Source: Bradyrhizobium erythrophlei
Lineage (GTDB): Bacteria; Pseudomonadota; Alphaproteobacteria; Rhizobiales; Xanthobacteraceae
Length of the DNA: 64,000 nucleotides
Reading direction: 5' to 3'
NCBI GenBank assembly: GCA_900129675.1
Contig: FSRD01000001.1
Span: 5,321,501-5,385,500 of the forward strand
Below are positions 1 to 9,114 of this stretch, piece after piece. Within the stretch, counting starts at the first letter, position 1, and the number at the start of each line of letters is the position of its first letter. A model generated the notes under the pieces. The model made no database searches, was not told the DNA's origin, and saw nothing but the letters and a program-made list of their open reading frames with translations. Made by a program: the position numbers and the translations under genes.

Positions 1-2
1 CG

Positions 3-761
3 GCCTGGACGCCGCAAGGCACGCCGAGTCCGGCCGGCGCCGTTCCGCCGGTCACCATGACGAGCATCGGCGATCTCTTGAGCGCAAAACACATCCCATG
101 GAAGTATTACGGTGGCAGTTACAATGTTTCCGGGACGGGCGCTCCGCTCGACGGAATCTATTGCAACATCTGCAACCCGTTTGAATATCAGGTGAACTAT
201 CCGGCGATGCGTGCCGACCATATGCGTGACGTCACCGATCTCTTCCAGGATCTCAAGAACGGCACGTTGCCGGCGGTGTCATACGTCAAGCCGGACGGCG
301 CCATGGACGGCCATCCGGGATCATCGAAGTTCAATCTGTTCGAGGAGTTCACCAAGAACATTATCGGACTTGCCCAAGGCAACAAGGAGCAATGGGAAAG
401 TACGGCGATTTTTGTCACCGTCGATGAGGGAGGCGGATACTATGACTCCGGCTTCATCCAACCGGTCGATTTCTTCGGCACCGGGCCGCGCATTCCGATG
501 ATTGCGGTTTCGCCGTTCTCACGGGGCGGTCACATCACCCACGTCTATGGAGAACACTCGTCCTTTGTGAAATTCGTCGAGCGGAATTGGTATCTCGGCA
601 AGCTCAGCGAGCGCAGCCGCGACAACCTGCCCAATCCGCGCGCCGACGGTGACAATCCCTATGTTCCCGTCAACATGCCGGCAATCGGAGACCTGTTCGA
701 TATGTTCGATTTCGACCGTGATCACGATCGTGATCGGGGCGGCGACCAGCGCTCCAGGTAG
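3..761 (+). CDS. phosphoesterase family protein (phospholipase C / acid phosphatase type), 3' part
   Basis: The reading frame is open from the first bases of the window, so this is the C-terminal part of a longer protein. The first internal ATG is at 57, but the frame upstream encodes family-like sequence (QGTPSPAGAVPPVTMTSIGD), so 57 is probably not the true start. The visible part carries features of the PF04185 phosphoesterase family: a IPWKYYGG segment, a VSYVKPDGAMDGHPGSS segment, a metal-site-like FVTVDEGGGYYD and a GPRIPMIAVSPF motif. Family members hydrolyse phosphate esters, usually outside the cytoplasm; the substrate cannot be told from this part. The C-terminus ends in a charged Asp/Arg-rich tail (FDRDHDRDRGG). 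A strong hairpin follows the stop codon. Confidence 0.85.
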   Translation, partial: AWTPQGTPSPAGAVPPVTMTSIGDLLSAKHIPWKYYGGSYNVSGTGAPLDGIYCNICNPFEYQVNYPAMRADHMRDVTDLFQDLKNGTLPAVSYVKPDGAMDGHPGSSKFNLFEEFTKNIIGLAQGNKEQWESTAIFVTVDEGGGYYDSGFIQPVDFFGTGPRIPMIAVSPFSRGGHITHVYGEHSSFVKFVERNWYLGKLSERSRDNLPNPRADGDNPYVPVNMPAIGDLFDMFDFDRDHDRDRGGDQRSR

Positions 762-791
762 TCGATCGACGCGAATAAGCCAAACAGGATT

Positions 792-815
792 GGGGCCGGC
801 ACGTTTGCCGGCCCC
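792..815 (+). terminator. hairpin terminator after the phosphoesterase gene
   Basis: A perfect 9-bp inverted repeat (GGGGCCGGC / GCCGGCCCC) with a 6-base loop lies 30 bases after the stop codon. It is followed by AAATGTTT, so the T tract is weak. It could act as a terminator or an mRNA 3'-end stabiliser. Confidence 0.55.
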
Positions 816-1020
816 AAATGTTTGATCGGGACCAAAGCCGACCTCGCTTTGATGCCCGATGACTTCAGCTTTTGCCGTGATTGGAAGAACGCGGCGACCA
901 TTGGATACGTCGGCTTCCGCGCCGTGAGATTTCGGATTCAATTGTCAAACAGCGAGAGGATGTGCGTTCGCATTCTCGCGGCGCGATGCGCCCGAGCCTT
1001 GCGTCGGTTTTCACCCTCCA

Positions 1021-1089
1021 GGAATTACGGTGACAGGAATTACGATGCACCAAACCGCCGTGAGTCAAGTGCACCGTCACCGAAATTCC
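1021..1089. repeat. full-length palindromic element with 14-bp outer arms
   Basis: The element begins GGAATTACGGTGAC and ends GTCACCGAAATTCC, a 13/14 inverted match. A second partly inverted segment around GCAC...GTGC lies inside. A related half copy lies at 3386-3437. It has the look of a REP/MITE-like or transposon-end palindrome; the family is not identified. It sits in the 492-base gap 762-1253, in which no gene was found. Confidence 0.6.
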
Positions 1090-1253
1090 TTGCGGCCACG
1101 AACAGTGGTCTTGTCAAGCCTCACGTAGCTGTGAGAGCCCAATGACCCATACGTGTGGCGTACCTCACAAAGCCTGCCTGCGCTTGGTATTAAAGACAGG
1201 GTTGTTTTGATTTCAGAGCAGCCTCGTGACGATCAAGTCGAAGGAGCTTTGCG

Positions 1254-1532
1254 ATGAAACGTCTTGCATTTCTAAGCTTTACTATCGCTACGCTGATTGC
1301 GCCGATCCAAGTTCAGGCCCAGCAATATGATCCCGCCAGAAACTGCGTCAGGTTCCCGCAGCAACCTAACCCGGAAGCAGAAACGCGGTATTTGCTCTCT
1401 CATCCGAATACCCGTGTTTGTCCGTCGAATCCTGATTCGGAAGGACAGAGGAGGGCTTTGGAGGAGGGGGCGATGGACCGTGCAATCGCTAACGCGCGCC
1501 TAAGGTGTTCCATGAGCGGTCGCGTTTGCTGA
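1254..1532 (+). CDS. small secreted protein of unknown function
   Basis: A 92-residue protein. The ATG at 1254 is preceded at good spacing by GAAGGAG, a clear ribosome binding site. The N-terminus is a typical Sec signal peptide (Lys/Arg, then a hydrophobic run FLSFTIATLIAPI, cleavage likely after VQAQ or near it), leaving a mature protein of about 70 residues. The mature part is polar with four cysteines (NCVRF, RVCPSNP, LRCSM and the C-terminal VC), which could form two disulphides in the periplasm. No family is recognised. The gene stands alone on its strand with long non-coding stretches on both sides. Confidence 0.6.
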   Translation: MKRLAFLSFTIATLIAPIQVQAQQYDPARNCVRFPQQPNPEAETRYLLSHPNTRVCPSNPDSEGQRRALEEGAMDRAIANARLRCSMSGRVC

Positions 1533-1975
1533 TAGAGTGGCAAGACTTTCCTTGGCTAAACGCGTTGGCGTCGGCGGCGAGGTCAGCCATTGCTCGCGCT
1601 CACATCGCGCGCACCGCCTTTGTGTACGAAATGGTACATAATTTAGGGCGATGCGATGAATTGCAAATATCCTCACATCGAGCCGTCGCGGACATCACGT
1701 CATCATCGCGACACGGTGCAAGCCGCATCGCCGCGATCGGCCGGCATCCGAAACCCTCAACAATACCTGACATACAGGTCTATGCGGCTGTACGCAGATG
1801 GTAGGATTCTGCCCAACCAAAAGCGCTATGTGTCGATCTCGTTCATGAAGATGAATGGAACTCGATGAGATGTTTCGCGTTTTATGGCAGAATGGCAAAG
1901 GTAACCCTTGCGCGCCGGTTTCGCCGAGGGCACGCTTGGCAAGCGATTTCACAAAACTTACGGAGGGATGCGACC
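1533..1975. other. intergenic stretch without a recognised gene
   Basis: No convincing gene is seen in these 443 bases. A small inverted repeat TGTAC-6-GTACA lies at 1623-1638 next to an AT-rich ATAATTT and could be an operator or promoter element for the Gly/Cys-rich gene downstream. This is a weak, purely visual call. Confidence 0.3.
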
Positions 1976-2563
1976 ATGTCACGGGTCAAGCAAGCCTCGA
2001 AGCAGAAACGCACAACAAAAGCCGCCGCCGTGAAGGCGCTGGGTGCCGCCGGACTGAGTTTTTCGCTGGTGGGTAGTGCATCCGCATCCACAATGCCCAC
2101 TGCCGGTATCCCGCAATCTGACAATACCTCGCCAAATCAGCGCTTCGTTCTTGACGAAGAGGAAATGGCTGACGTCAGTCTCGCCACGTTCTATGTCTTC
2201 GATAGGGAAAACTTTGGCAGCGGCGTGCAGCTAGCCCGCGGATGCGGTGGTGGCGGCGGCGGGTGTGGCCATGGTGGCGGTGGTTGCGGCGGATGCGGCC
2301 ATGGTGGCGGCGGGTGCGGCGGGTGCGGCCATGTTGGCGGCGGGTGCGGCCATGGTGGCGGCGGGTGTGTCGGCCTCCGTGGTTGCGGCGGTGGCGGATT
2401 TGTTAGCTGCCGAGGTTGCGGTGGCTTCCGTGGTTGCCGTGGCTTCCGTGGTTGCGGTTGCGGCGGCTGCGGAGTTGGCATCTGGTTCGATGACGACATC
2501 GGGTTCGGTGGCTGGGGGGACGGTGGCTGCTGCGCATCCTGGGGAGCGTGCCGCCCGTGCTAA
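1976..2563 (+). CDS. Gly/Cys/His-rich secreted repeat protein, candidate RiPP precursor or metal binder
   Basis: A 195-residue protein. The ATG at 1976 is chosen over an in-frame ATG at 1865 because CGGAGGG lies just upstream and because the translation then begins with a basic signal-type N-terminus (MSRVKQASKQKR, hydrophobic KALGAAGLSFSLVGSASA). Residues about 40-85 form an acidic, conserved-looking segment containing DEEEMADVSLATFYVFDREN. From about residue 85 the protein is mostly Gly, Cys, His and Arg, built from CGHGGGGCGG units and then RGCxGFRGC units, with 19 cysteines, ending CCASWGACRPC. This leader-plus-repetitive-core plan resembles ribosomally made, enzymatically modified peptides in Rhizobiales; that is inference, because no maturase gene lies in the window. 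A Cys/His metal-binding surface protein is the alternative. Confidence 0.65.
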   Translation: MSRVKQASKQKRTTKAAAVKALGAAGLSFSLVGSASASTMPTAGIPQSDNTSPNQRFVLDEEEMADVSLATFYVFDRENFGSGVQLARGCGGGGGGCGHGGGGCGGCGHGGGGCGGCGHVGGGCGHGGGGCVGLRGCGGGGFVSCRGCGGFRGCRGFRGCGCGGCGVGIWFDDDIGFGGWGDGGCCASWGACRPC

Positions 2564-2589
2564 GTCCCACGACCTAACGGCCGGCCTCA

Positions 2590-2770
2590 CCAAGGACTCT
2601 GCTAAGCTGCGATCAGCCTCTCGCTGGTTGCGAGTTCAAGGTCGCCTTCGGGTCAAACTCGGAAATACTCGCCAGGAGCAGATGTTTCCACTTCACCCCG
2701 AAAGCGGACATCCGACGTGCGGGCTGGGATGTGCGTCGCGTGCCAGAACCGGACTCGCACAGCCAACGCA
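2590..2770. repeat. possible bradyrhizobial intergenic repeat
   Basis: The stretch between the Gly/Cys-rich gene and the OsmC gene includes CCCGAAAGCGGACATCC at about 2698-2714. This resembles a widespread bradyrhizobial intergenic sequence that yields spurious translations beginning MSAFG. It is recognised from memory only; no second full copy is seen in this window. Confidence 0.25.
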
Positions 2771-2778
2771 ATTCGCTT

Positions 2779-3237
2779 TCACTTTGGCGAGGGAGCAACG
2801 ACAAGCTCAGCAGCGAGCGAGACTTTCGATTTTATGGAATTCGAGATGAAGCACTGTGCTTCGACGCTTTCCATGATTTCGCGGGCACGTTCGAGTTCGG
2901 CTTTGTCTTTGAGGCTTACGCGCGGTCGAACCATAACCTCTGTGATGCTGTACTTGCCTTCGATATTTTCGAGCAGGCCCTCGGCTTCACTTTCATATCG
3001 TACCGGAGTCAGGCCTTTCGCTTGGGCGAGCGTGAGGAAGGTCAGCATCATGCATGTATTGACTGAGCCCACGAGTAGCTCTTCAGGTGCCCAGATGTCT
3101 GGCTCGCCTTTAAACTCAGGCGGACTACCAACATTGATGTTCGCTTTTCCCGACGCAGAAAGCGTACCCCGTCGGGCGGAGCTCCAGGCTGTGTTGGCCT
3201 TGTAGCGAAAAGATTTGTAAGCTGTCTTTGTCGCCAT
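2779..3237 (-). CDS. OsmC family peroxiredoxin-like protein
   Basis: A 152-residue protein of the OsmC/Ohr superfamily, cytoplasmic thiol peroxidases that reduce organic hydroperoxides. The two family cysteines are visible: C62 in the motif NTCMM at the start of a helix, and C129 in EAQCFISNSIKSKV. The middle EDxLVGS-type segment (APEELLVGSVNTC) is characteristic. Length matches the family. The start is supported by AGGAGG about 5-10 bases upstream on the minus strand. It faces the Gly/Cys-rich gene convergently. The subgroup (OsmC, Ohr or YhfA-like) is not resolved. Confidence 0.85.
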   Translation of the reverse strand: MATKTAYKSFRYKANTAWSSARRGTLSASGKANINVGSPPEFKGEPDIWAPEELLVGSVNTCMMLTFLTLAQAKGLTPVRYESEAEGLLENIEGKYSITEVMVRPRVSLKDKAELERAREIMESVEAQCFISNSIKSKVSLAAELVVAPSPK

Positions 3238-3385
3238 GCAAACCTCCTAAACCGCTGTCGCCGAACGGGGCCTTAGCGTTTCGACAGTTCTGTCGAACCA
3301 TATAAGTGAGGCAGCTTTAGTCTGAGATGGGTCAAAAGGCGAAATTCCGGGGTTTCCAGCGCATGTCTGCTTTTGCCTCAACAGC

Positions 3386-3437
3386 GGAATTACGGTGACA
3401 GTGCACTAAACTCGCCGTGAGTTAAGTGCACTGGACT
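3386..3437. repeat. half copy of the palindromic element, next to an IS3-like end
   Basis: GGAATTACGGTGACAG is shared with the element at 1021. It is followed by a 14-bp near-perfect hairpin AGTGCACTAAACTC-GCCGT-GAGTTAAGTGCACT (3400-3432). The right outer arm is missing. Directly after it, TGGACTGCACCCCATAAG (3432-3449) resembles the terminal inverted repeat of IS3-family (IS407-group) elements, so an old insertion boundary is possible. The repeated word ATAAGTGAG occurs at 3302 and 3446. Confidence 0.5.
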
Positions 3438-3532
3438 GCACCCCATAAGTGAGACACGGTCATCTTCTGTGACGCGGCAATTTTGGTCGGCCTGTCACCT
3501 TTTCCGTCAACGCGTAATCCGCCCTCGGGCGG

Positions 3533-4321
3533 CTACGCAGGCACCCGCCCGCCGAAAAACGGCATCAATGCGTGGCTCAGCGTGTGCGGCCGCTTTGAGG
3601 TGAAAATCATTTCAGCGCCGGCCTCGTCGCTTTCGTTACCCGGCGGGCCGAGCAAATCGGAAACGCGCCGCGCGATCGCGGGCGCGGGGTCGATCCAGTC
3701 GACCGGCCATGGCGCGAGTTTCATGAGCCGGTCGAGCAGCAGCGGATAATGCGTGCAGGCCAGCACGATGGTGTCGGTGCGGGCTCCGCCGTGTTCGACA
3801 AAGCAGGGCGCGAGTTCGGCGGCGATATCCGCATCGCTCACCGCGTCGCCGCTCAGCGCCGACTCGGCCAGCGAGGCGAGCTCCGCCGAACCGACCAGCG
3901 TCACTTCGCAGCCCTGCGCGAAATCGTGGATCAGTTTCCTTGTGTATTCGCGCTTGACGGTGCCCTTGGTGCCGAGCACGGAGACGCGCTTGGTCTTCGA
4001 AGAGGCGCAGGCCGGCTTGATCGCGGGCACGGTTCCGACGAACGGCACTTTGTATGCGCTGCGCAGATGCGACATCACCAGCGTGGATGCGGTGTTGCAG
4101 GCGATCACCACCAGGTCGGGGGTGTGGGTTTTGATCAATTCGCCGACCAGCGGCACCACGCGGGCGATGATCTGCTCCTCGCCATGGTGGCCATAGGGGA
4201 AGAACGCATCGTCGGCGACATAGACATAATGCGCATCGGGGCGGGCACCGACGATTTCACGCAATACCGTGAGACCGCCAAGGCCGGAATCGAACAGAAG
4301 AATCGTCGGAGGGACTGACAC
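3533..4321 (-). CDS. murI: glutamate racemase
   Basis: A 262-residue enzyme interconverting L- and D-glutamate to supply D-Glu for peptidoglycan, in the cytoplasm. The complete active-site set is visible: DSGLGGL with D11, VIACNTAS with the first catalytic cysteine C75, and LACTHYPLL with the second cysteine C189. Length fits the family (about 260-290). The N-terminus begins directly with the family-typical strand (ILLFDSGLGG), supporting the start. It is divergent from the cytochrome b561 gene, and the 200 bases between them could hold both promoters. Confidence 0.95.
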   Translation of the reverse strand: MSVPPTILLFDSGLGGLTVLREIVGARPDAHYVYVADDAFFPYGHHGEEQIIARVVPLVGELIKTHTPDLVVIACNTASTLVMSHLRSAYKVPFVGTVPAIKPACASSKTKRVSVLGTKGTVKREYTRKLIHDFAQGCEVTLVGSAELASLAESALSGDAVSDADIAAELAPCFVEHGGARTDTIVLACTHYPLLLDRLMKLAPWPVDWIDPAPAIARRVSDLLGPPGNESDEAGAEMIFTSKRPHTLSHALMPFFGGRVPA

Positions 4322-4523
4322 GCCGCAATCCTAGCCGATCCGCGGTTACCATTCAGTTGTTTTTGCTGGCCCCGCGGCTTCCCGGGCGGTGTCGCTGCCC
4401 CGCCCAATTTTGAATGATTCAAATCGCCTTGCATGGGCCGCAAAGCTATCAGGGCAAGCCGTTGCAGACGCGGACAAAACCGCGACGCACGAGCGATCCG
4501 AAAGCCGGGAGCCCGAACCAAAT

Positions 4524-5075
4524 ATGCTACGATATACGTCATCGAGTTGGGGCACCCTCTCGCGCGCATTCCACTGGATTCTCGGGTTCGCGATCATCGG
4601 CATGCTGGCCTACGGGTGGTGGATGAACCACTTTCCGGCGCGTGCGGATCGCTTCTTCTACCGCTCGATCCACGCCGATCTCGGCTATCTGGTGCTGCTC
4701 TTGACGGTGATCCGGCTCGCCTGGCGCGGCGTCAATCCGACGCCGGAATTGCCGCCGGATACGTCGCGCTGGCAGCGGATCGCCGCGCGCGTCAGCCATG
4801 GCGCGCTGTATGCGGTCACCATCCTGGTGGCGATGCTGGGCTGGGCCCATTCCGGTGCGCGCTCGCCGGATTATTCCGACTGGTTCGGGCTGTTTCACGT
4901 CCCGCAGATTACCTCGCCCGACAAGGCCGCGGCGGCGGCTTACGAGGACCGCCACATCCTCTTTGCCTATGTGCTGCTGGCGCTGATCGTGCTGCATCTG
5001 GCGGCCGCGCTATGGCATCACTTCATCAGGCGCGATCGCGTCGCCGCACGCATGGTGGATGGTGCGGTCGGCTGA
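4524..5075 (+). CDS. cytochrome b561
   Basis: An inner-membrane dihaem cytochrome that passes electrons between quinone and a partner. The frame is open from 4389, but the upstream part is not cytochrome-like. The ATG at 4524 gives MLRYTSSSWGTLSRAFHWIL, the usual beginning of this family, and a 183-residue protein of normal length. Four membrane helices can be seen, with candidate haem-ligand histidines in RAFHW, SIHADLG, VSHGALY and in the last helices (DRHILFAY, VLHLAAALWHHF). Its position just ahead of a cupredoxin and an FTR1 iron permease suggests that it may supply redox function for iron uptake, by analogy with four-component FtrABCD-like systems; that link is inference. Confidence 0.85.
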   Translation: MLRYTSSSWGTLSRAFHWILGFAIIGMLAYGWWMNHFPARADRFFYRSIHADLGYLVLLLTVIRLAWRGVNPTPELPPDTSRWQRIAARVSHGALYAVTILVAMLGWAHSGARSPDYSDWFGLFHVPQITSPDKAAAAAYEDRHILFAYVLLALIVLHLAAALWHHFIRRDRVAARMVDGAVG

Positions 5076-5188
5076 CCGAAGCGGTTTAGAATCGCTCCAG
5101 AAAAACGCGTCGTTTTGCCTCTTCTCGGGATAGCTACCGGCAGCGTAAGGCATCGGTCGAACCCATCAGCCGCAATGAAAGAACCGCC

Positions 5189-5539
5189 ATGTCTCTCTCG
5201 CGAATGCTCTCAAGTGCAACACTGCTCGCGGCCATAGCTCTTGTATTCGTTGTCTTCGCCGCGGACGCAGAGAACGCGGTCGAGATTCAACTGAGCTACA
5301 AGGACAAGAAATTCGATCCGGCCGAGATCGGCGCGCCCGCCAACACGCCGATCGCGATCAAGCTGAGGAATCTCGGCGCCGGGGCGATGGAATTCGAAAG
5401 CAAGACGCTGCATGTCGAGAAGGTGGTCGCAGCCGGCGGCGACGCCACCATCAATGTGCGCGCGCAAAAGCCCGGCCGCTACGAGTTCTTCGACGAATAT
5501 AACGAGAAGACCGCGCGCGGCGCGCTGGTCGTGAAGTAA
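5189..5539 (+). CDS. cupredoxin-domain periplasmic protein of the FTR1 iron-uptake system
   Basis: A 116-residue secreted protein. A signal peptide (LLAAIALVFVVFAADA) is followed by an EfeO-type cupredoxin fold of about 90 residues, with strands such as VEIQLSYKDKKFDPAEI, PANTPIAIKLRNLG and the terminal GRYEFFDEYNEKTARGALVV. The usual copper-ligand pattern is incomplete: no C-terminal Cys-x-His-Met cluster is seen, and one His lies in KTLHVEK. It lies 9 bases before the FTR1 permease and so almost certainly forms an operon with it. In related systems (FtrB-like) the cupredoxin oxidises or delivers iron in the periplasm. Confidence 0.8.
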   Translation: MSLSRMLSSATLLAAIALVFVVFAADAENAVEIQLSYKDKKFDPAEIGAPANTPIAIKLRNLGAGAMEFESKTLHVEKVVAAGGDATINVRAQKPGRYEFFDEYNEKTARGALVVK

Positions 5540-5548
5540 GAAGCAATC

Positions 5549-6376
5549 GTGATCCCCGCACTGATCATTGTCTTCCGCGAAGTCTTCGAGGCCGGCCTTA
5601 TCGTCGGCATCGTGCTGGCGGTGACGCGCCCGGTGCCGCATCGCAATCGCTGGATCGGCGGCGGCGTGCTGGCCGGCGTTCTGCTGGCCTGCGTCGTCGC
5701 TGCCTTTGCCGGCGCGCTGTCGAATCTGTTTGCGGGCATGGGGCAGGAGCTGTTCAACGCCGCGATCCTTAGCCTCGCGGTGGTGATGCTGACCTGGCAC
5801 AATGTCTGGATGGCGCGTCACGGCAGCGAACTGGCCGGTGAACTGCGCAGAGCGGGGCGGGCGGTGGTCGAAGGATCGAAATCGCTGCTGGCGCTCGCGA
5901 TCGTGGTCGGCGTCGCGGTGCTGCGCGAGGGCAGCGAGGTCGTGCTGTTCCTGTATGGCGTGCTCGCCGCCGGCAGCGACACTTCGTGGAGCGTCGCGCT
6001 CGGCGGTTTTGCCGGGCTCGCGCTCGGCGCCGTCATTTGCATGCTGACCTATTTTGGCCTGGTGCGCATTCCCATGCGGAAATTGTTCACGACGACGACG
6101 GTGCTGATCGCGCTGCTGGCGGCCGGCATGGCGGCGCAGGCGGCGGCCTTCCTGGAAAAGGCCAACTGGCTGACGGCGATGGACAACGTCGTCTGGGATT
6201 CAGGCTGGATCCTGTCGGATACCAGCATTCCCGGCCGCGCGCTGCACACCCTGATCGGCTACACTGACCAGCCGACGGAAATGCAGCTCACGGTCTATCT
6301 GGCGATCCTGGCGGTGACGTTTGTGCTGATGCGGCTCTACGGCGCGCCGGCGAAGGCGGCGGCGATAAGAAGCTAG
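5549..6376 (+). CDS. FTR1 family high-affinity iron permease
   Basis: A 275-residue, seven-helix inner-membrane protein that moves oxidised ferrous-derived iron into the cell. Both REXXE motifs that define the family are present: REVFE at residues 10-14 and REGSE at 126-130. Translation starts at GTG 5549; no better ATG exists ahead of the first REXXE helix, so the start is firm. Together with the preceding cupredoxin and cytochrome b561 it makes a three-gene iron uptake cluster. A P19/FtrA-type periplasmic protein and the FtrD ferredoxin of the full system are not present here. Confidence 0.9.
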   Translation: MIPALIIVFREVFEAGLIVGIVLAVTRPVPHRNRWIGGGVLAGVLLACVVAAFAGALSNLFAGMGQELFNAAILSLAVVMLTWHNVWMARHGSELAGELRRAGRAVVEGSKSLLALAIVVGVAVLREGSEVVLFLYGVLAAGSDTSWSVALGGFAGLALGAVICMLTYFGLVRIPMRKLFTTTTVLIALLAAGMAAQAAAFLEKANWLTAMDNVVWDSGWILSDTSIPGRALHTLIGYTDQPTEMQLTVYLAILAVTFVLMRLYGAPAKAAAIRS

Positions 6377-6460
6377 AGCGTGATGGATTTCGGTTTAATC
6401 GGCGCCACCGGTCGGACTACCTCGCCCGTTCGCGGGGAGAGGCCAAATCCAACAGCAGTC

Positions 6461-6597
6461 GTCATACCCCGCGAAAGCGGGTATCCAGTACGCCGCGGCT
6501 TCTTGGTTTCATCGCTGACGTCTCTGGAATACTGGGTCGCCCGGTCATAGGCGAGCGTAAGCGACGCCCTCCTTCGGACGGCTATGCCGGGCGATGA
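6461..6597. repeat. palindromic intergenic repeat (GTCATACCCCG type)
   Basis: It begins GTCATACCCCGCGAAAGCGG and ends in GGGCGATG, with inner TATCCAGTACGCCG and TCTCTGGAATACTGGG segments. This matches the layout of common bradyrhizobial intergenic repeats recalled from other genomes. It fills most of the gap between the FTR1 gene and purB. Confidence 0.55.
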
Positions 6598-6649
6598 AAG
6601 CTGTGGTTGCCGACCTGCCGCGGGGAGAGGCGAAGGCTTCTGCTTCGCC

Positions 6650-7957
<1,308 letters not shown>

Positions 7958-8103
7958 GGTCGACTCTCGGCAATTGTTTTTTACGCCGCGCTTTAACAGA
8001 GCCGCCCGGGTGAGACAAACCTTGGGGTCGGGGGTCGGGGGCCGGGGTGCGAGGCGCCCGGGCCGTCCGCCCGCGCAGGCTCGCAGTCACGAAATATTGA
8101 GTA

Positions 8104-8121
8104 ACAGATACTGAACTCTGT
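8104..8121. promoter_or_regulatory. possible operator, ACAGA-8-TCTGT inverted repeat
   Basis: A 5+5 inverted repeat lies in the 400-base space between purB and the TetR gene, ahead of a small reading frame at 8225. It could be a regulator site. The match is short and could be chance. Confidence 0.2.
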
Positions 8122-8224
8122 CAGCGGGATGTGCTATGTCCTCTTCTGACGCCAGGGCCGGGCGTCAAATATTAGGGCTCGCCGGCCGACACGGCGGGTT
8201 TCGGAACTGAAGAGGACTACCCCG

Positions 8225-8326
8225 ATGACGATGGAAATTCTTTATTTAACCGCCCAAATTCAACGCTGGCTTAACCTGCGCGTCGCCCGCCATCTTGAGG
8301 CCCAGGCCGCCAAGTTTACTCACTAA
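8225..8326 (+). CDS. 33-residue small protein, unknown
   Basis: ATG at 8225, TAA at 8324-8326, with GAAGAGG about 10 bases upstream. The peptide (MTMEILYLTAQIQRWLNLRV and onwards, ending AAKFTH) could form an amphipathic helix rich in Leu, Arg and Ala. It ends 36 bases before the TetR gene on the same strand and may be a leader peptide or a real short protein. The reasons for calling it are the ribosome site and the absence of any other content; conservation is unknown. Confidence 0.35.
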   Translation: MTMEILYLTAQIQRWLNLRVARHLEAQAAKFTH

Positions 8327-8362
8327 ACGAAGCGGGACAGCGAGAACCAAACGGAGCGGCCC

Positions 8363-8959
8363 ATGAATGAAGTAATGGTTTTGACGCCGGAACGGATTCT
8401 CGAAGTAACAGAGGACGTGTTGCGGCGCTATGGGCTCGCCAAGGCTACCGTGGTCGACGTCGCCCGTGCGCTCGATGTCAGCCACGGCAGCGTCTACCGC
8501 CACTTTCCGAGCAAGGCTTCGCTGCGCCAGGCGGTCGCAAAACGCTGGCTCGACCGCGTCAACGCGCCGCTTCAGAAGATTGCGGAGGAGGCGGGGCCGG
8601 CGCCCGCCCGGCTGGAACGCTGGCTGCGCACGATGTTTGCGATCAAGCACAAGAAGGTCAGCGACGACCCCGAGATGTTCAGGACCTACCTGACGCTGGC
8701 GCAGGAAGCCTGCACGGTGGTGAAGGCGCATAAGGACGGCCTGGTCGACCAGATCATGCATATTCTGTCCGAAGGCGTGGAGCAGGGTGTATTTCAGGTT
8801 ACCGATCTCAAAGCTTCGGCGCGCGCGATTTTCGACGCCACCAGCCGCTTCCATCATCCAGCCCATGCCGAGGAATGGAGCGAGGCGGAGCTTGCCGCGC
8901 GGATCGATGCCGTGCTGGCGCTGCTGCTCAAAGGCCTGGAAGCCCCGCGTAAACGCTGA
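8363..8959 (+). CDS. TetR family transcriptional regulator
   Basis: A 198-residue one-component regulator. The N-terminal helix-turn-helix (residues about 8-55) is clear: TVVDVARALDVSHGSVYRHF, then PSKASLRQAVAKRW. The C-terminal part (about 80-195) is an all-helical ligand and dimerisation domain. An upstream AACGGAG lies in front of the ATG. The target is not evident: no transporter or enzyme operon lies directly divergent, so it may control itself and the small frame upstream, or a distant locus. Confidence 0.9.
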   Translation: MNEVMVLTPERILEVTEDVLRRYGLAKATVVDVARALDVSHGSVYRHFPSKASLRQAVAKRWLDRVNAPLQKIAEEAGPAPARLERWLRTMFAIKHKKVSDDPEMFRTYLTLAQEACTVVKAHKDGLVDQIMHILSEGVEQGVFQVTDLKASARAIFDATSRFHHPAHAEEWSEAELAARIDAVLALLLKGLEAPRKR

Positions 8960-9114
8960 TCGACTTGGCGGCGCGATCGTCGCCGCACCGCGTCGAAACC
9001 AACCCCACTGCATTTGACCTCGTTTCGGACCCGCCGCGGGCCCGAGGTAGCGCGTGTTTGACATCCATCAAATCTGGCACCAGCCTTTCTGGTACCGATA
9101 GCGCGGAGGAAGAT

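Noticed and set aside
1865-1975. Longer N-terminus for the Gly/Cys-rich protein
   Set aside because: The extra 37 residues have no signal or family character, while a good ribosome site and a signal-like N-terminus support 1976.
2191-2499. Pro/His-rich frame opposite the Gly/Cys repeats
   Set aside because: Mere complement of the GGC/GGT/TGC repeats.
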